This document shows, piece by piece, positions 48,554-57,558 of a DNA stretch of 64,000 nucleotides (positions are counted from its first letter, which is position 1; every line of letters begins with the position of its first letter). The notes below the pieces were generated by a model. That model worked only from the letters and a program-made list of their open reading frames with translations. It did no database searches and was not told where the DNA came from. Where the stretch lies: the NCBI RefSeq assembly GCF_000754805.1, contig NZ_KN150731.1:310001-374000 (forward strand), read 5' to 3'. This DNA comes from Yersinia frederiksenii ATCC 33641. Its GTDB lineage: Bacteria; Pseudomonadota; Gammaproteobacteria; Enterobacterales; Enterobacteriaceae. The position numbers were made by a program, and so were the translations under genes.

Positions 48554-48581
48554 AATTTAACATAATATACATTATGCGCAC
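48554..48581 (-). other. dif: dif chromosome-dimer resolution site
   Basis: The 28 bases are the exact reverse complement of E. coli dif. On the + strand they read ATTTAACATAA (XerD arm, 48554-48564), TATACA (central hexamer, 48565-48570) and TTATGCGCACC (XerC arm, 48571-48581). XerC/XerD recombine two such sites under FtsK control to resolve dimeric chromosomes at division. KOPS polarity switches across it, matching a functional role. Confidence 0.97.
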
Positions 48582-48821
48582 CAAGGTAAGGATAAGCGGG
48601 ATCTGGCGTTTTGGGCTTTGCTCTGGGCATTCATTGATTTGAGTTTTGCTGCCTAACTAACCCTAAAAAATCCTTGCTGACCCTAACTCTATCCAGCTAA
48701 TAACCCTCTCATTGGCGTGTAACCAGGCCAAATACATAAGGCTGACTGGATAAAACCGATTATAGGAACAATACTTAGTACGGTTCCATATGGTTCTTAG
48801 TATCTTTACGAGAGGAATATT

Positions 48822-49100
48822 ATGAAATTCTTGAAAACAATAACAATGTTAGCTGTTCTCGGTGCATTCTCTTCCGGTGCAATATCCGCTGAGCTGTTAA
48901 CTAAAGAAGATCTCAACAAAAATCCTGGTCAGTATGAGAAAGTCGGTAATATTGTTACTTCCAATGAAATGGCACCAATGGATGCTCGAGAAGAACTGTC
49001 AAAAAAAGCAGATGAACTGGGTGGCGATTATTATGTCGTTACGTCAGCAAATACTGATAATAAGATTCATGCCACTGCTGATGTGTATAAGAAAAAGTAG
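48822..49100 (+). CDS. yahO: DUF1471 periplasmic protein YahO
   Basis: This 92-residue secreted protein has a signal peptide (MKFLKTITMLAVLGAFSSGAISA) and one DUF1471 domain. It matches E. coli YahO in detail: ELLTKEDL, QYEKVGNIVTSNEM, REELSKKADELGGDYYVVTS and NTDNKIHATADVYKKK. Members of this group respond to stress, but YahO's function is not known. GAGAGGAATATT precedes ATG. It is the first gene right of dif and is a distant single-domain relative of the YdgH protein at 1975. Confidence 0.88.
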   Translation: MKFLKTITMLAVLGAFSSGAISAELLTKEDLNKNPGQYEKVGNIVTSNEMAPMDAREELSKKADELGGDYYVVTSANTDNKIHATADVYKKK

Positions 49101-49136
49101 CCACTTTTTAGTGGATCTTATTGAATAACCTCGCTA

Positions 49137-49168
49137 CAGGCCCCCGCGGTATCCTCATCGGGGGCCTG
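49137..49168. terminator. Strong GC hairpin after yahO
   Basis: CAGGCCCCCG and CGGGGGCCTG form a perfect 10-bp stem 37 bases after the yahO stop. The downstream sequence has few Ts, so it is an imperfect terminator. Confidence 0.65.
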
Positions 49169-49197
49169 AAAGTATTTCGTGATTGTTCTGATTATTT

Positions 49198-49210
49198 GTG
49201 ACAGCGTCAC
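49198..49210. promoter_or_regulatory. matS site (MatP binding)
   Basis: GTGACAGCGTCAC fits GTGACRNYGTCAC at every position. It is intergenic and lies 617 bases right of dif. Confidence 0.9.
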
Positions 49211-49363
49211 TCAATTAACCCCCTTTTTTATCTTATCCGAATCCGGTATGCTCAAAATATGTTATAGGATTACCTGGATTTGAAACGTGATTTCAGTGTT
49301 CGCTCTATTCTATTTATCTCCATTTAAATCAATTGATTACCATGATATTCAGAGGCCTATATT

Positions 49364-50785
49364 ATGAGCCAGTCTGCACTGCGCAGTTCTGCTCTGCCCT
49401 TATTGGTCGCTGGTGCGTTCTTTATGGAAAACCTCGACGGGACAGTGATTGTCACCGCCATGCCGCAAATGGCGGCTGCCTTTGCGGTGCATCCCATCGA
49501 TATGAATATCGGTATTTCTGCTTATATTCTGACCTTGACGGTATTTATTCCCGCCAGTGGCTGGATTGCCAATCGATTCGGCGCACGTAATATCTTTGCC
49601 GCAGCAATGGTTATTTTTACATTAGCTTCAGTGCTTTGTGCTGTAAGTACCAATCTGATTGAGTTTACCGCCGCCCGTATATTGCAAGGCTTTGGTGGCG
49701 CGATGATGGTGCCCGTTGGTCGATTGATTGTGTTACGTAATACCGCCAAAGCTGACCTGATTAAAGCGATCGCGACGATTACCTGGCCGGGGTTAGTTGC
49801 CCCTATTCTTGGGCCACCTGTCGGCGGTTTTATTACGACCTATGCTTCCTGGCATTGGATTTTTATTTTAAATGTTCCATTAGGTATCATTGGGTTATGG
49901 CTGGCCTGGCGGCTTATTCCGCAAGAATCGCCACAGAAAGAGACCCCCTTCGACGGATTGGGCTTTTTATTAACGGGTACCGCTTGTTTCGGCCTAATGT
50001 TTGGTTTAGAACTCTTTAATCACCAAAGTTTCTCACGTTTAGTTCCCCTCTCTTGCATTGCTGGCAGCCTGATCTTAGGTGGGCTGGCCGTCTATCATGC
50101 CAAACGTCAGGCTTTCCCCTTGATTGATTTGTGGGCATTACGTATAAAAAGTTACAGCGTCACTGTTTGGGGCGGAGGTTTATTCCGCATGGCGATTGGT
50201 GCAGTGCCATTCTTGCTGCCATTACTGTTCCAGATTGGTTTTGGCTTGAGTGCCTTTAGTGCCGGTTTGCTGGTGTTGGCTGTGTTTGCCGGTAATCTGG
50301 TAATGAAGCCTTTCACTTCAGCGATCCTCTACCGTTTTCGCTTCCGTCCGACACTGCTGGTCAATGGCTTGCTGAATGCCGCCACTATTTTTGCTTGTGC
50401 ATTAATCACAACAGAAACGCCTAATTCACTGATTATATTGTTGCTTTTTATCAGTGGATTAACCCGGTCGATGCAGTTTACCGCACTTAATACCTTGGCT
50501 TTCTCTGAAGTCCCGGCAGCAAAAATGGCGGGCGCTAACACTCTGTCGAATATGGCTCAACAACTGGCAATTGGCTTAGGGATTGCCATTGGGGCATTAG
50601 CGCTGCGCATTGCCGAGTGGTTCCATCCCTATCGCGCGGGAATGATCCCACTGGAAAATTTCCAGATAGCATTTGTGGTTATTGGTGTGGTCGCATTACT
50701 ATCGGTAGTAGACACATTGGCGCTTAGCCGGGATGCCGGCGATGAAGTGCGTAAGAAGCCAGTCAGACGTGGAAAGGCAAAATAG
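49364..50785 (+). CDS. MFS multidrug-type transporter (DHA2, MdtD-like)
   Basis: This 473-residue inner-membrane protein has about 14 helices of the DHA2 drug:H+ antiporter family. Signature motifs are LDGTVIVTAMPQMAAAF (motif D1), GWIANRFGARNIF (motif A), RILQGFGGAMMVPVGR (motif B) and GLVAPILGPPVGGFI (motif C). It resembles E. coli MdtD (YegB) and YieO in length and motifs; which is closer cannot be told by eye. Substrates are unknown. GAGG precedes ATG. ydfG follows by about 85 bases on the same strand. Confidence 0.85.
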   Translation: MSQSALRSSALPLLVAGAFFMENLDGTVIVTAMPQMAAAFAVHPIDMNIGISAYILTLTVFIPASGWIANRFGARNIFAAAMVIFTLASVLCAVSTNLIEFTAARILQGFGGAMMVPVGRLIVLRNTAKADLIKAIATITWPGLVAPILGPPVGGFITTYASWHWIFILNVPLGIIGLWLAWRLIPQESPQKETPFDGLGFLLTGTACFGLMFGLELFNHQSFSRLVPLSCIAGSLILGGLAVYHAKRQAFPLIDLWALRIKSYSVTVWGGGLFRMAIGAVPFLLPLLFQIGFGLSAFSAGLLVLAVFAGNLVMKPFTSAILYRFRFRPTLLVNGLLNAATIFACALITTETPNSLIILLLFISGLTRSMQFTALNTLAFSEVPAAKMAGANTLSNMAQQLAIGLGIAIGALALRIAEWFHPYRAGMIPLENFQIAFVVIGVVALLSVVDTLALSRDAGDEVRKKPVRRGKAK

Positions 50786-50870
50786 TGATGTCGGCATGGC
50801 TTCCCTCCAGACTCAAGAGTATGTTAATCATATCAATTATATTATCGGCAACGAAAAATAAGGAATGCAT

Positions 50871-51620
50871 ATGATCGTTTTCGTCACTGGCGCAACCTCA
50901 GGTTTTGGTGAGGCTATTGCCCGCAAATTTATCAGCCACGGTCATCAGGTTATCGCCACAGGTCGTCGTCAGGAACGGCTGGCAGAGTTAAAAGCTGAGT
51001 TGGGTGAACAACTGCATATCGTGCGCTTAGATGTGCGAAATCGTGCGGCTATTCAGCAAGTTATCGATGAACTCCCCGCTGAGCTGAAAAATATCGACGT
51101 GCTGGTGAATAATGCCGGTTTGGCATTAGGATTGGAACCGGCTCACAAGGCCAATGTGGAAGACTGGGATACCATGATTGACACCAATACTAAGGGTTTG
51201 GTGAATATGACTCGGGCTTTATTACCCGAAATGGTGGCACGTAATGTGGGTCATATTATCAATATTGGTTCTACCGCGGCTAACTGGCCTTACGCCGGTG
51301 GCAATGTGTACGGTGCCACCAAAGCCTTTGTTAAACAATTCAGCTTAGGCCTGCGTGCTGACCTGCATGGCACCCATATTCGCGTGACTGACATTGAACC
51401 AGGTATGGTCGGTGGGACTGAATTCTCTGCCGTGCGCTTTAAAGGCGATGGTGAGCGTGTGAATAAAACCTATGATGGCGCCAACCCGCTGACACCTGAA
51501 GATGTCGCCGAAGCCGTTTATTGGGTCGCCACTCTACCTGCTCGCGTTAATATTAACTCACTGGAAATGATGCCAGTCAGCCAATCCTTTGCTGGATTAA
51601 GTATTCACCGCGAAGGTTAA
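50871..51620 (+). CDS. ydfG: NADP-dependent 3-hydroxy acid dehydrogenase YdfG
   Basis: This 249-residue classical short-chain dehydrogenase is nearly collinear with E. coli YdfG (248). The cofactor motif TGATSGFGEAIA is at 6-17, Arg in ATGRRQERL favours NADP, NNAGLALGLEPAHKA follows, and the catalytic YGATK is near 147. YdfG oxidises L-allo-threonine, serine and 3-hydroxy acids and reduces malonic semialdehyde. ATG 50871 was chosen because AAGGAATGCAT precedes it; an ATG six bases earlier lies too close to the ribosome site. Confidence 0.95.
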   Translation: MIVFVTGATSGFGEAIARKFISHGHQVIATGRRQERLAELKAELGEQLHIVRLDVRNRAAIQQVIDELPAELKNIDVLVNNAGLALGLEPAHKANVEDWDTMIDTNTKGLVNMTRALLPEMVARNVGHIINIGSTAANWPYAGGNVYGATKAFVKQFSLGLRADLHGTHIRVTDIEPGMVGGTEFSAVRFKGDGERVNKTYDGANPLTPEDVAEAVYWVATLPARVNINSLEMMPVSQSFAGLSIHREG

Positions 51621-51671
51621 TCCAACGCATAAAGTCACTGGGGCATAGCTCATTTATCTTCATGGGCTGTG

Positions 51672-54485
51672 CTACCAGCTTACCCGAACGCCTACTGTAC
51701 CGCCGATGGCATAATTATCATTAACATTGCGGGTTGCAGTGATTAGATTCACATTGCCATAGACTCCATAGCGCCCGTTCTGCCATTCATAAGTTCCCCC
51801 GGCACCGACCCCCACCGATTGCCGTTCATCTCGGGTAGTAAAATCAATGCCGGATACTCTAGTTTTAGTGCCATTCAGGAACTCATTATAAACATCAAGA
51901 TTACTGTAGAGGTGTGAGCGGCTGGTTGTGCCATTTTCTGCAATCCACACATTCTCTTTGTCCAGAGATACTCCCGCCCTTCCTCGCAAGCTATCTCCAT
52001 CCTGAAGTGAAACTTCGCTACCATATGGATCGCGGAACGTATCAAAATCTACCCGCGAATAGGTCAGTTGCAGTTGGGGTGTCAATGAGAAACCATTGCC
52101 TAGTTGATAATGTTTACCCGTTTCAACCGAGGAAGCATACCCCCTGCCCGAATTGCCATTAGCAACTGGGTGCCCTTCTGTTGTGGAGTTCAAGTCACTG
52201 TCAAACCACATGGTTTGTAATTGGCCGTCGATATACACGCCATCAGCACTGTACCAAGTGAGCGTTGTACCTACGCCATAACCATTGGTATCAATATTGC
52301 CGTAACCAAAGTAAGAGCTAATATCGGCTTTTGCTTTACCGTAGGAGAAATTCACCCCGCCGGTTAGCAATGAGCCGTCTTGGCCTTGATGCAATGGCAC
52401 ATCAATACCGGTTTGTAATTTCCACACAGCGATATCGCGATTTGAGCTGCTGGTAGAGTTGGCAGGATCGACTACTTGATGGCTGCCTTCGATACGCCCC
52501 CATGCCCATTGATTATCATTCGAATTGTTTGAGTCGAGTTCAGTTTGTGTCTGAGACCAGTAACGATTACCGACACGCTGTTGCAAGGTCGGCAATGTGT
52601 TCAGTGCGGCTAACACCTGCGGATACTGTTCATATAATGGCACGCCAGGCTGGTAGCGCGGGCTACCAGGTTTAACATCTGGCCCAAAGTCTGGCCCAGG
52701 ACCCGGCTCGGTTGATAGTAGTTCAGATGAAAGAGACCAATTGCGCCCAGCAACCGCCGCATTTCCGCTAGCCTGTAAGGTGTAAGCATAGGCCCCGGCA
52801 ATGACGGCCTGCTGACCGGCCCCTGTTATATAATCGCCAGCTAGCAAGAAAGTCCCATCAGGCGCCAAGCCGCCGACATCAATAATATTAATACCGTTAA
52901 TTGTGGTATCACCAAGGCCGCCTAAATTGCTCACCCGAACGGTAGTCGTACCGCTCGCATTACCTGATATCAGTAATTTATCGGTGGCAGAGCTGTCATT
53001 GCCAAGCACCGATTCAATTTGCAGTGCACCATTATTCCCCACATAGTTGCCATCGACCGTCAGGGCTCCGATGGAATTCCCGGGAGAAATAATACCTGCG
53101 TTAGTCGTGTTACCGACGATGCCATTACCTTCCAGCTGGCCGCCAGCGAGGATCATCGCCGTGGAGCTAGAGAGATTGCCGTTAATCTGTAGAATACCCT
53201 GATCATTGGCCTGCAATGTACCCGTAAAATCGCCTTGGTTGCTGTTGAATATGGTCCGGCCTGCAACGGCGTCAATCAGCCCGGAACCCACTAAACCTGT
53301 TGCGGAACCTGTCGCATTGTTAGCTCCACCATTCAGAGTGGCATCAAACACATAATTAGATGAGGTGTGATTGAGGATGATGCGCCCATCGCCAGCGCCA
53401 AACAGGATACTTGATGTAGTAAGGGTACCAACCTCCGCTGGTGCTGTACCAAGCAACCCACCGATCGTCAGTGTGCCGCTGCTACCCGCGTTATTGGCAA
53501 TCGTGACATTGGATGCAGAAACATAGCCCTGATTGGCTATTTCTATTGAAGCATTACCAGCAGTACCGACAGACAGCGCACCAGTGTTATTCCATTGTGA
53601 TCCGGTACCGCTAACTGCCACGGTGCCACTGCTGCCAGCCAGCTCGCCCACCGAACCAGAGGTACTCGATACAACACCGCTATCGGTGATATTTAACATA
53701 CCACTGCCAGCAGTGCCGACAGACAGCGCGCCTAGATTGTGCCATAACGACCCTAATCCGTTTACAGTCACCGTGCCAACACTACCCGCTCGCAGGCCAA
53801 TCATGCCTGATGCACTCTCTACAAGGCCACTGTTGGTGATCTCCAGTGTACCGTTACCACCAGAACCCACGCTAAGATAGTCTGAATTTAGCCATGTAGA
53901 ACCCACGCCACTGACCGTGACCTTGCCTATACCGGTGGTAAGGTTGGACGCTATATTGGCATTGGTATTTGATACCAGGCCCCCGTTGATGATGTCCATA
54001 GAAGCAGTGCCGCCTGCCCCCATCCCAAAGATGTCAGCAATAATCCATTGTGAGCCAGCACCACTCACTGTTGTTGCACCTATACTGCCGACTTGGTTGC
54101 CAATGATGCCCTGAAAACTTGATGCAGAGCCCCCGTCAAAGATATCCAGTGTGCCTGTACCCACATAACCGACATACAAGACATCAGAAGTATTCCACTG
54201 TGCTCCCGTACCACTAATAGTCACAACACCAATACTGTTTAGTGCCGCAATACTGCCTTTGACACTTGACACAATGCCACCACTGGTAATGTGTAATGTA
54301 CCGTCAGTAGAAACGCCCACAAATAAATCCTGGCCAACATTCCAAGGTGAGGCTTGCGTCCCCGGTACGGTAAAGGTCTGCCCGTTTTGAATATAAAACA
54401 CAGCAAATGCATTAAGTGGGCAAGTCAGCATAGCGAGAATCGAAATACAGGATAAAGCACAACAAAAACGTTTCGAGCTACCCAT
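51672..54485 (-). CDS. Repeat-rich autotransporter (type Va)
   Basis: This 937-residue protein has a signal peptide (residues 1-28), a long passenger with at least five repeats of about 48 residues, and a C-terminal beta-barrel (about 680-937). Each repeat has the pattern 'G.VTVSG.GS.W.N...L.VG..G.G.L.I...G.V.S....IG', as in VTVNGLGSLWHNLGALSVGT. A beta-helical stretch with GNYVGNNGALQIE (about 470-485) precedes the barrel. The barrel starts near NNQWAWGRIEGSH and ends with GTVGVRVSW. It is likely a surface adhesin; the target is unknown. AGGTGTATCGGT precedes ATG. Repeats may vary in number between strains. Confidence 0.88.
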   Translation of the reverse strand: MGSSKRFCCALSCISILAMLTCPLNAFAVFYIQNGQTFTVPGTQASPWNVGQDLFVGVSTDGTLHITSGGIVSSVKGSIAALNSIGVVTISGTGAQWNTSDVLYVGYVGTGTLDIFDGGSASSFQGIIGNQVGSIGATTVSGAGSQWIIADIFGMGAGGTASMDIINGGLVSNTNANIASNLTTGIGKVTVSGVGSTWLNSDYLSVGSGGNGTLEITNSGLVESASGMIGLRAGSVGTVTVNGLGSLWHNLGALSVGTAGSGMLNITDSGVVSSTSGSVGELAGSSGTVAVSGTGSQWNNTGALSVGTAGNASIEIANQGYVSASNVTIANNAGSSGTLTIGGLLGTAPAEVGTLTTSSILFGAGDGRIILNHTSSNYVFDATLNGGANNATGSATGLVGSGLIDAVAGRTIFNSNQGDFTGTLQANDQGILQINGNLSSSTAMILAGGQLEGNGIVGNTTNAGIISPGNSIGALTVDGNYVGNNGALQIESVLGNDSSATDKLLISGNASGTTTVRVSNLGGLGDTTINGINIIDVGGLAPDGTFLLAGDYITGAGQQAVIAGAYAYTLQASGNAAVAGRNWSLSSELLSTEPGPGPDFGPDVKPGSPRYQPGVPLYEQYPQVLAALNTLPTLQQRVGNRYWSQTQTELDSNNSNDNQWAWGRIEGSHQVVDPANSTSSSNRDIAVWKLQTGIDVPLHQGQDGSLLTGGVNFSYGKAKADISSYFGYGNIDTNGYGVGTTLTWYSADGVYIDGQLQTMWFDSDLNSTTEGHPVANGNSGRGYASSVETGKHYQLGNGFSLTPQLQLTYSRVDFDTFRDPYGSEVSLQDGDSLRGRAGVSLDKENVWIAENGTTSRSHLYSNLDVYNEFLNGTKTRVSGIDFTTRDERQSVGVGAGGTYEWQNGRYGVYGNVNLITATRNVNDNYAIGGTVGVRVSW
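52142..52149 (-). other. KOPS (FtsK-orienting octamer), reversed
   Basis: CCCTGCCC on the + strand is GGGCAGGG on the - strand and points leftward to dif. It is the only KOPS I found right of dif. Confidence 0.6.
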
Positions 54486-54862
54486 ACCGATACACCTATA
54501 TTAATGATCGCAAATGAAAATAATGCTGTCGGGTGATGAGTCATAGATTGAAATCATGGGTATGAGCCACTGGAAGATGTTATGTATTTTTTATATTGAC
54601 TTATGAGCTGTAAACTGCCCAAAAAATGCACAAATCATCTATAAGTTATATAGTCTATATTCAGAAAAACTTCACCAGTCATGGTTTCAATAAGCGAAAT
54701 AATGTCACTATCTTTACTTAGCATCCGATAGCTGAGGCTGGCATGGCACATGCGTACCGTCGCCAATATATTTAATATCAATTAGATTGCTGTGCACATA
54801 GGAAAAAATGTAATGTTCTGTAGGGAATTTCCTGAAAGATTGAGGATTACACTGGCTCGCCC
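54486..54862. other. Region between the autotransporter and ynfA
   Basis: These 377 bases are AT-rich and probably hold the autotransporter promoter. A - strand frame continuing from ynfA's region to 54714 has some protein-like stretches (HYIFSYVHSNLIDIKYIGDGT) but no start of its own and no recognisable family. I treat it as unsupported. Confidence 0.4.
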
Positions 54863-55189
54863 TTAATTTACCCGCCAACCGGCGACGATAATTAGCATAC
54901 CGGCCAAAGCGACCCCGGCCCCCACCCAATCAAATGCAGAAAGTTTTACGCCATCGACCACCCGTAGCCAAATCAATGCTGTCACCACATAAACTCCACC
55001 GTATGCGGCATAAACTCGCCCACTGGCCGCAGGATGCAGTGTCAGTAACCAAACAAACAGAGCCAAACTGGCTGCCGCTGGGAGCAATAACCAAATGCTT
55101 CCCCCTTTACGTAACCATAAATAAGGCAAGAAACAGCCAATAATCTCCGCTAATGCGGTGACAAAAAACAGTAACGATGTCTTTAACAC
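54863..55189 (-). CDS. ynfA: UPF0060 membrane protein YnfA
   Basis: This 108-residue inner-membrane protein has four helices and resembles small multidrug resistance transporters. It aligns with E. coli YnfA (108 aa) almost throughout, for example [48 protein letters not shown] and [13 protein letters not shown]. It starts at GTG. YnfA is described in enterics as an SMR-like efflux protein. It is divergent from ynfB, as in E. coli. Confidence 0.93.
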   Translation of the reverse strand: MLKTSLLFFVTALAEIIGCFLPYLWLRKGGSIWLLLPAAASLALFVWLLTLHPAASGRVYAAYGGVYVVTALIWLRVVDGVKLSAFDWVGAGVALAGMLIIVAGWRVN

Positions 55190-55381
55190 GTGCAGGTCTC
55201 TTGGTTTTTACTGGCCTGAAGGCCGTGGCAAAGAATATCCGGTTACTCTACCTATTCTAAACAAGACTGTCGCTAGCTAGTGTATAGGCTATGAGCAATG
55301 ATATAATTTTTGTATCCGCTGATAGCGTGCCATTAATTACATGATGATTTTAGATCACCGACTGATAAAGGACTTAAGACG

Positions 55382-55753
55382 ATGAAGATAAATAGCTTGC
55401 CACGCCTGATCCGCGCATTTCTACCGGTCGCCGTGCTGGCCTTGCCGCTGACCTGGCAAACCCCAGCGTTAGCGCAGTCGGCAACCTGCACTCAGGGCAG
55501 CACCTGTGTTTCTGTCGGTGGGAACAATGACCCAATGTCCAAAGAGCAAGCCCGTCAAAGCCAGCAACAATGGGATGATACCCATCGTCTGCGCAATAAG
55601 GTGAATAACCGGGTAGAAAAGAATTTTGATAAATATGATCGTGCTGAAGATGCTAAAGATAACTGCGATCGTAGCGAAAATCTGAACGCTTATTGGGAAC
55701 CTAACACCGAACGCTGTCTGGACCGTTTGTCCGGTCGCCAGATTAATCCGTAA
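55382..55753 (+). CDS. ynfB: DUF1283 periplasmic protein YnfB
   Basis: This 123-residue secreted protein has a signal peptide ending ALAQS (about 1-33) and a DUF1283 domain. It shares with E. coli YnfB the segments [46 protein letters not shown] and the C-terminal RLSGRQINP. Function unknown. AAGGACTTAAGACG precedes ATG. ynfD follows on the same strand. Confidence 0.9.
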   Translation: MKINSLPRLIRAFLPVAVLALPLTWQTPALAQSATCTQGSTCVSVGGNNDPMSKEQARQSQQQWDDTHRLRNKVNNRVEKNFDKYDRAEDAKDNCDRSENLNAYWEPNTERCLDRLSGRQINP

Positions 55754-55866
55754 TGGGTCGCGATGTCTCAGATTGACTTGAGGTTACGGGAGTCTGGGCT
55801 ATCCTTTAGGTACCATTTAAGAATCAATACGTTAGGCAAGCTATTCATCCACATAAGGATTTTATG

Positions 55867-56112
55867 ATGAAAAAAACGCTTATTATCAGCACATTGCTAC
55901 TTTCTCTGGCCCCACTGGCTGCTTTGGCATCTTGCGAAGCTGTCAAGGCCGATATTGCACAAAAAATCATCAATAATGGTGTCCCGGAAACCGGTTTTAA
56001 ACTGGATATCGTCCCTAATGATCAAGTTCAGCAAGCGGGCGGACAGGTTGTTGGTCATTGTGAAAATGATACTCAGAAAATAGTGTATACCCGTATCACT
56101 GACGGCGAGTAA
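55867..56112 (+). CDS. ynfD: DUF1161 periplasmic protein YnfD
   Basis: This 81-residue secreted protein has a signal peptide (MKKTLIISTLLLSLAPLAALA) and a DUF1161 domain with two conserved cysteines: SCEAVKADIAQKI and VVGHCENDTQKIVYTR. E. coli YnfD has the same domain and neighbours. Tandem ATGs at 55864 and 55867 follow AAGGA; the second has better spacing. Function unknown. A terminator follows. Confidence 0.83.
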   Translation: MKKTLIISTLLLSLAPLAALASCEAVKADIAQKIINNGVPETGFKLDIVPNDQVQQAGGQVVGHCENDTQKIVYTRITDGE

Positions 56113-56130
56113 TGTCTCAATGCTGTTGCA

Positions 56131-56160
56131 GGGCGTACCTTTGGGTGCGCCCTTTTGTTT
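56131..56160 (+). terminator. Rho-independent terminator of ynfD
   Basis: GGGCGTACC and GGGTGCGCCC form a stem around TTT, with one G-U type pairing. It is followed by TTTTGTTT and lies 18 bases after ynfD. Confidence 0.85.
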
Positions 56161-56206
56161 TATAAATCATATTCGAGCTAACTAATATGCCAGCCGGCTG
56201 CTTTAT

Positions 56207-57487
56207 ATGAAACGACCTGCCCATCTTTATTATTACCGCGCCATGCTGCGCCGACTTCTGATCGCTATCATGCTGGGCATGATGTCGGCATTGATTGTGT
56301 GGTTGTTCCATCAGGCAATGTTAGGGTTGGAGTGGCTATTATTCGCCCGCACAGATGGCAGTCTGGTGGCAGCGGCTTCTTCTATTACCGGCTGGCGACG
56401 AGCATTAACCCCAGCACTGGGGGGCTTGGCTGCCGGTTCGCTATTGTGGGCATATCAGCGTTACCAACATCGGAAACCCAGTGCGCCAACTGATTATATG
56501 GAAGCCATTGAAATTGGTGATGGTCGGCTAGATATTTCCGCCAGTTTGGTCAAGTCGCTGGCCTCTTTACTGGTGGTTTCCAGTGGCAGTGCCATTGGCC
56601 GTGAAGGCGCGATGGTTCTCTTGGCCGCTTTATTTGCCTCCGTCTTTGCGCAACGTTATGCCAAGCCAAAAGAGTGGAAACTTTGGGTGGCCTGTGGTGC
56701 CGCGGCCGGTATGGCCAGTGCTTATCATGCACCGCTGGCGGGCAGTCTGTTTATTGCCGAGATTCTGTTTGGCACATTAATGTTAGCTTCTCTTGGGCCG
56801 GTGGTGATTGCCGCGGTTAGTGCATTGCTGACCACTAATTTGTTACACGGCGGTCAGGAAACCCTGTATCAAGTGCAGGCGCTACCTTCACCCTGGCCGA
56901 TACAGTATCTGTTGATGGCATTACTAGGATTACTCGCCGGTTTTTGTGGGCCACTGTTCCTCAGAGGTATGGCGGCCAGTGGGCATGCATTCCGCTCGTT
57001 GAACTTATCGCCGCCGCTGCAATTGGCGCTTGGCGGGATCATTGTTGGACTATTATCGTTGATTTTCCCTGAGGTCTGGGGGAATGGCTACAGTGTGGTG
57101 CAATCATTTTTGACCGCGCCACCTGGGGTGCTATTAATTGGCGGCATACTCATCTGCAAATTAATGGCAGTATTGGCGAGTAGCGGTTCAGGCGCACCGG
57201 GCGGGGTATTTACCCCGACACTGTTTGTCGGGGCAGCATTGGGCCTGTTATGCGGGCAGATGTTTGCATGGTGGCCCATGTTTGGGGATAACATTGCGGT
57301 GCTTATGGCATTGACCGGTATGGCCACATTACTGGCAGCAACCACTCACGCGCCAATTATGGCCGCGCTAATGGTCTGCGAAATGACCGGGGAATACACC
57401 CTACTCCCTGGGTTACTCCTCTCTTGTGTTATGGCAACCACAATAGCCCGTTGGTTACGCCCTAACTCTGTATATCATTCGCGCTAA
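56207..57487 (+). CDS. clcB: ClC-type chloride channel/antiporter ClcB
   Basis: This 426-residue polytopic membrane protein of the ClC family matches E. coli ClcB (418). ClC signature blocks are [14 protein letters not shown] (about 125-138, with the gating Glu in GREG), the GSGAPGG loop (about 325) and [20 protein letters not shown]. ClcB is linked to extreme-acid resistance in E. coli. The start is uncertain: ATG at 56207 has no clear ribosome site, nor does ATG at 56243. In E. coli ynfEFGH-dmsD lie between ynfD and clcB; here they are missing. Confidence 0.92.
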   Translation: MKRPAHLYYYRAMLRRLLIAIMLGMMSALIVWLFHQAMLGLEWLLFARTDGSLVAAASSITGWRRALTPALGGLAAGSLLWAYQRYQHRKPSAPTDYMEAIEIGDGRLDISASLVKSLASLLVVSSGSAIGREGAMVLLAALFASVFAQRYAKPKEWKLWVACGAAAGMASAYHAPLAGSLFIAEILFGTLMLASLGPVVIAAVSALLTTNLLHGGQETLYQVQALPSPWPIQYLLMALLGLLAGFCGPLFLRGMAASGHAFRSLNLSPPLQLALGGIIVGLLSLIFPEVWGNGYSVVQSFLTAPPGVLLIGGILICKLMAVLASSGSGAPGGVFTPTLFVGAALGLLCGQMFAWWPMFGDNIAVLMALTGMATLLAATTHAPIMAALMVCEMTGEYTLLPGLLLSCVMATTIARWLRPNSVYHSR

Positions 57488-57558
57488 AATAGATTGAAAA
57501 TAGTTAAAATGACAGAAATTATTAATTTAGCTAAGAGTTATCCTCTGCAATATTTATA

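Larger units (their letters stand above)
48262..48821. other. Non-coding dif region
   Basis: These 560 bases between cfa and yahO hold no convincing gene. They contain a 15-bp perfect inverted repeat (48318-48372) and the dif site (48554-48581). The rest, including 48382-48553, shows no feature I can name; short frames are broken by stops. Confidence 0.7.

Noticed and set aside
50151-50163. GTTACAGCGTCAC, a near match to matS
   Set aside because: It differs from the consensus at position 3, within an invariant arm.
54714-54929. 71-codon - strand frame after ynfA
   Set aside because: Its start lies inside ynfA in another frame. The tail looks mildly protein-like but matches nothing I know.
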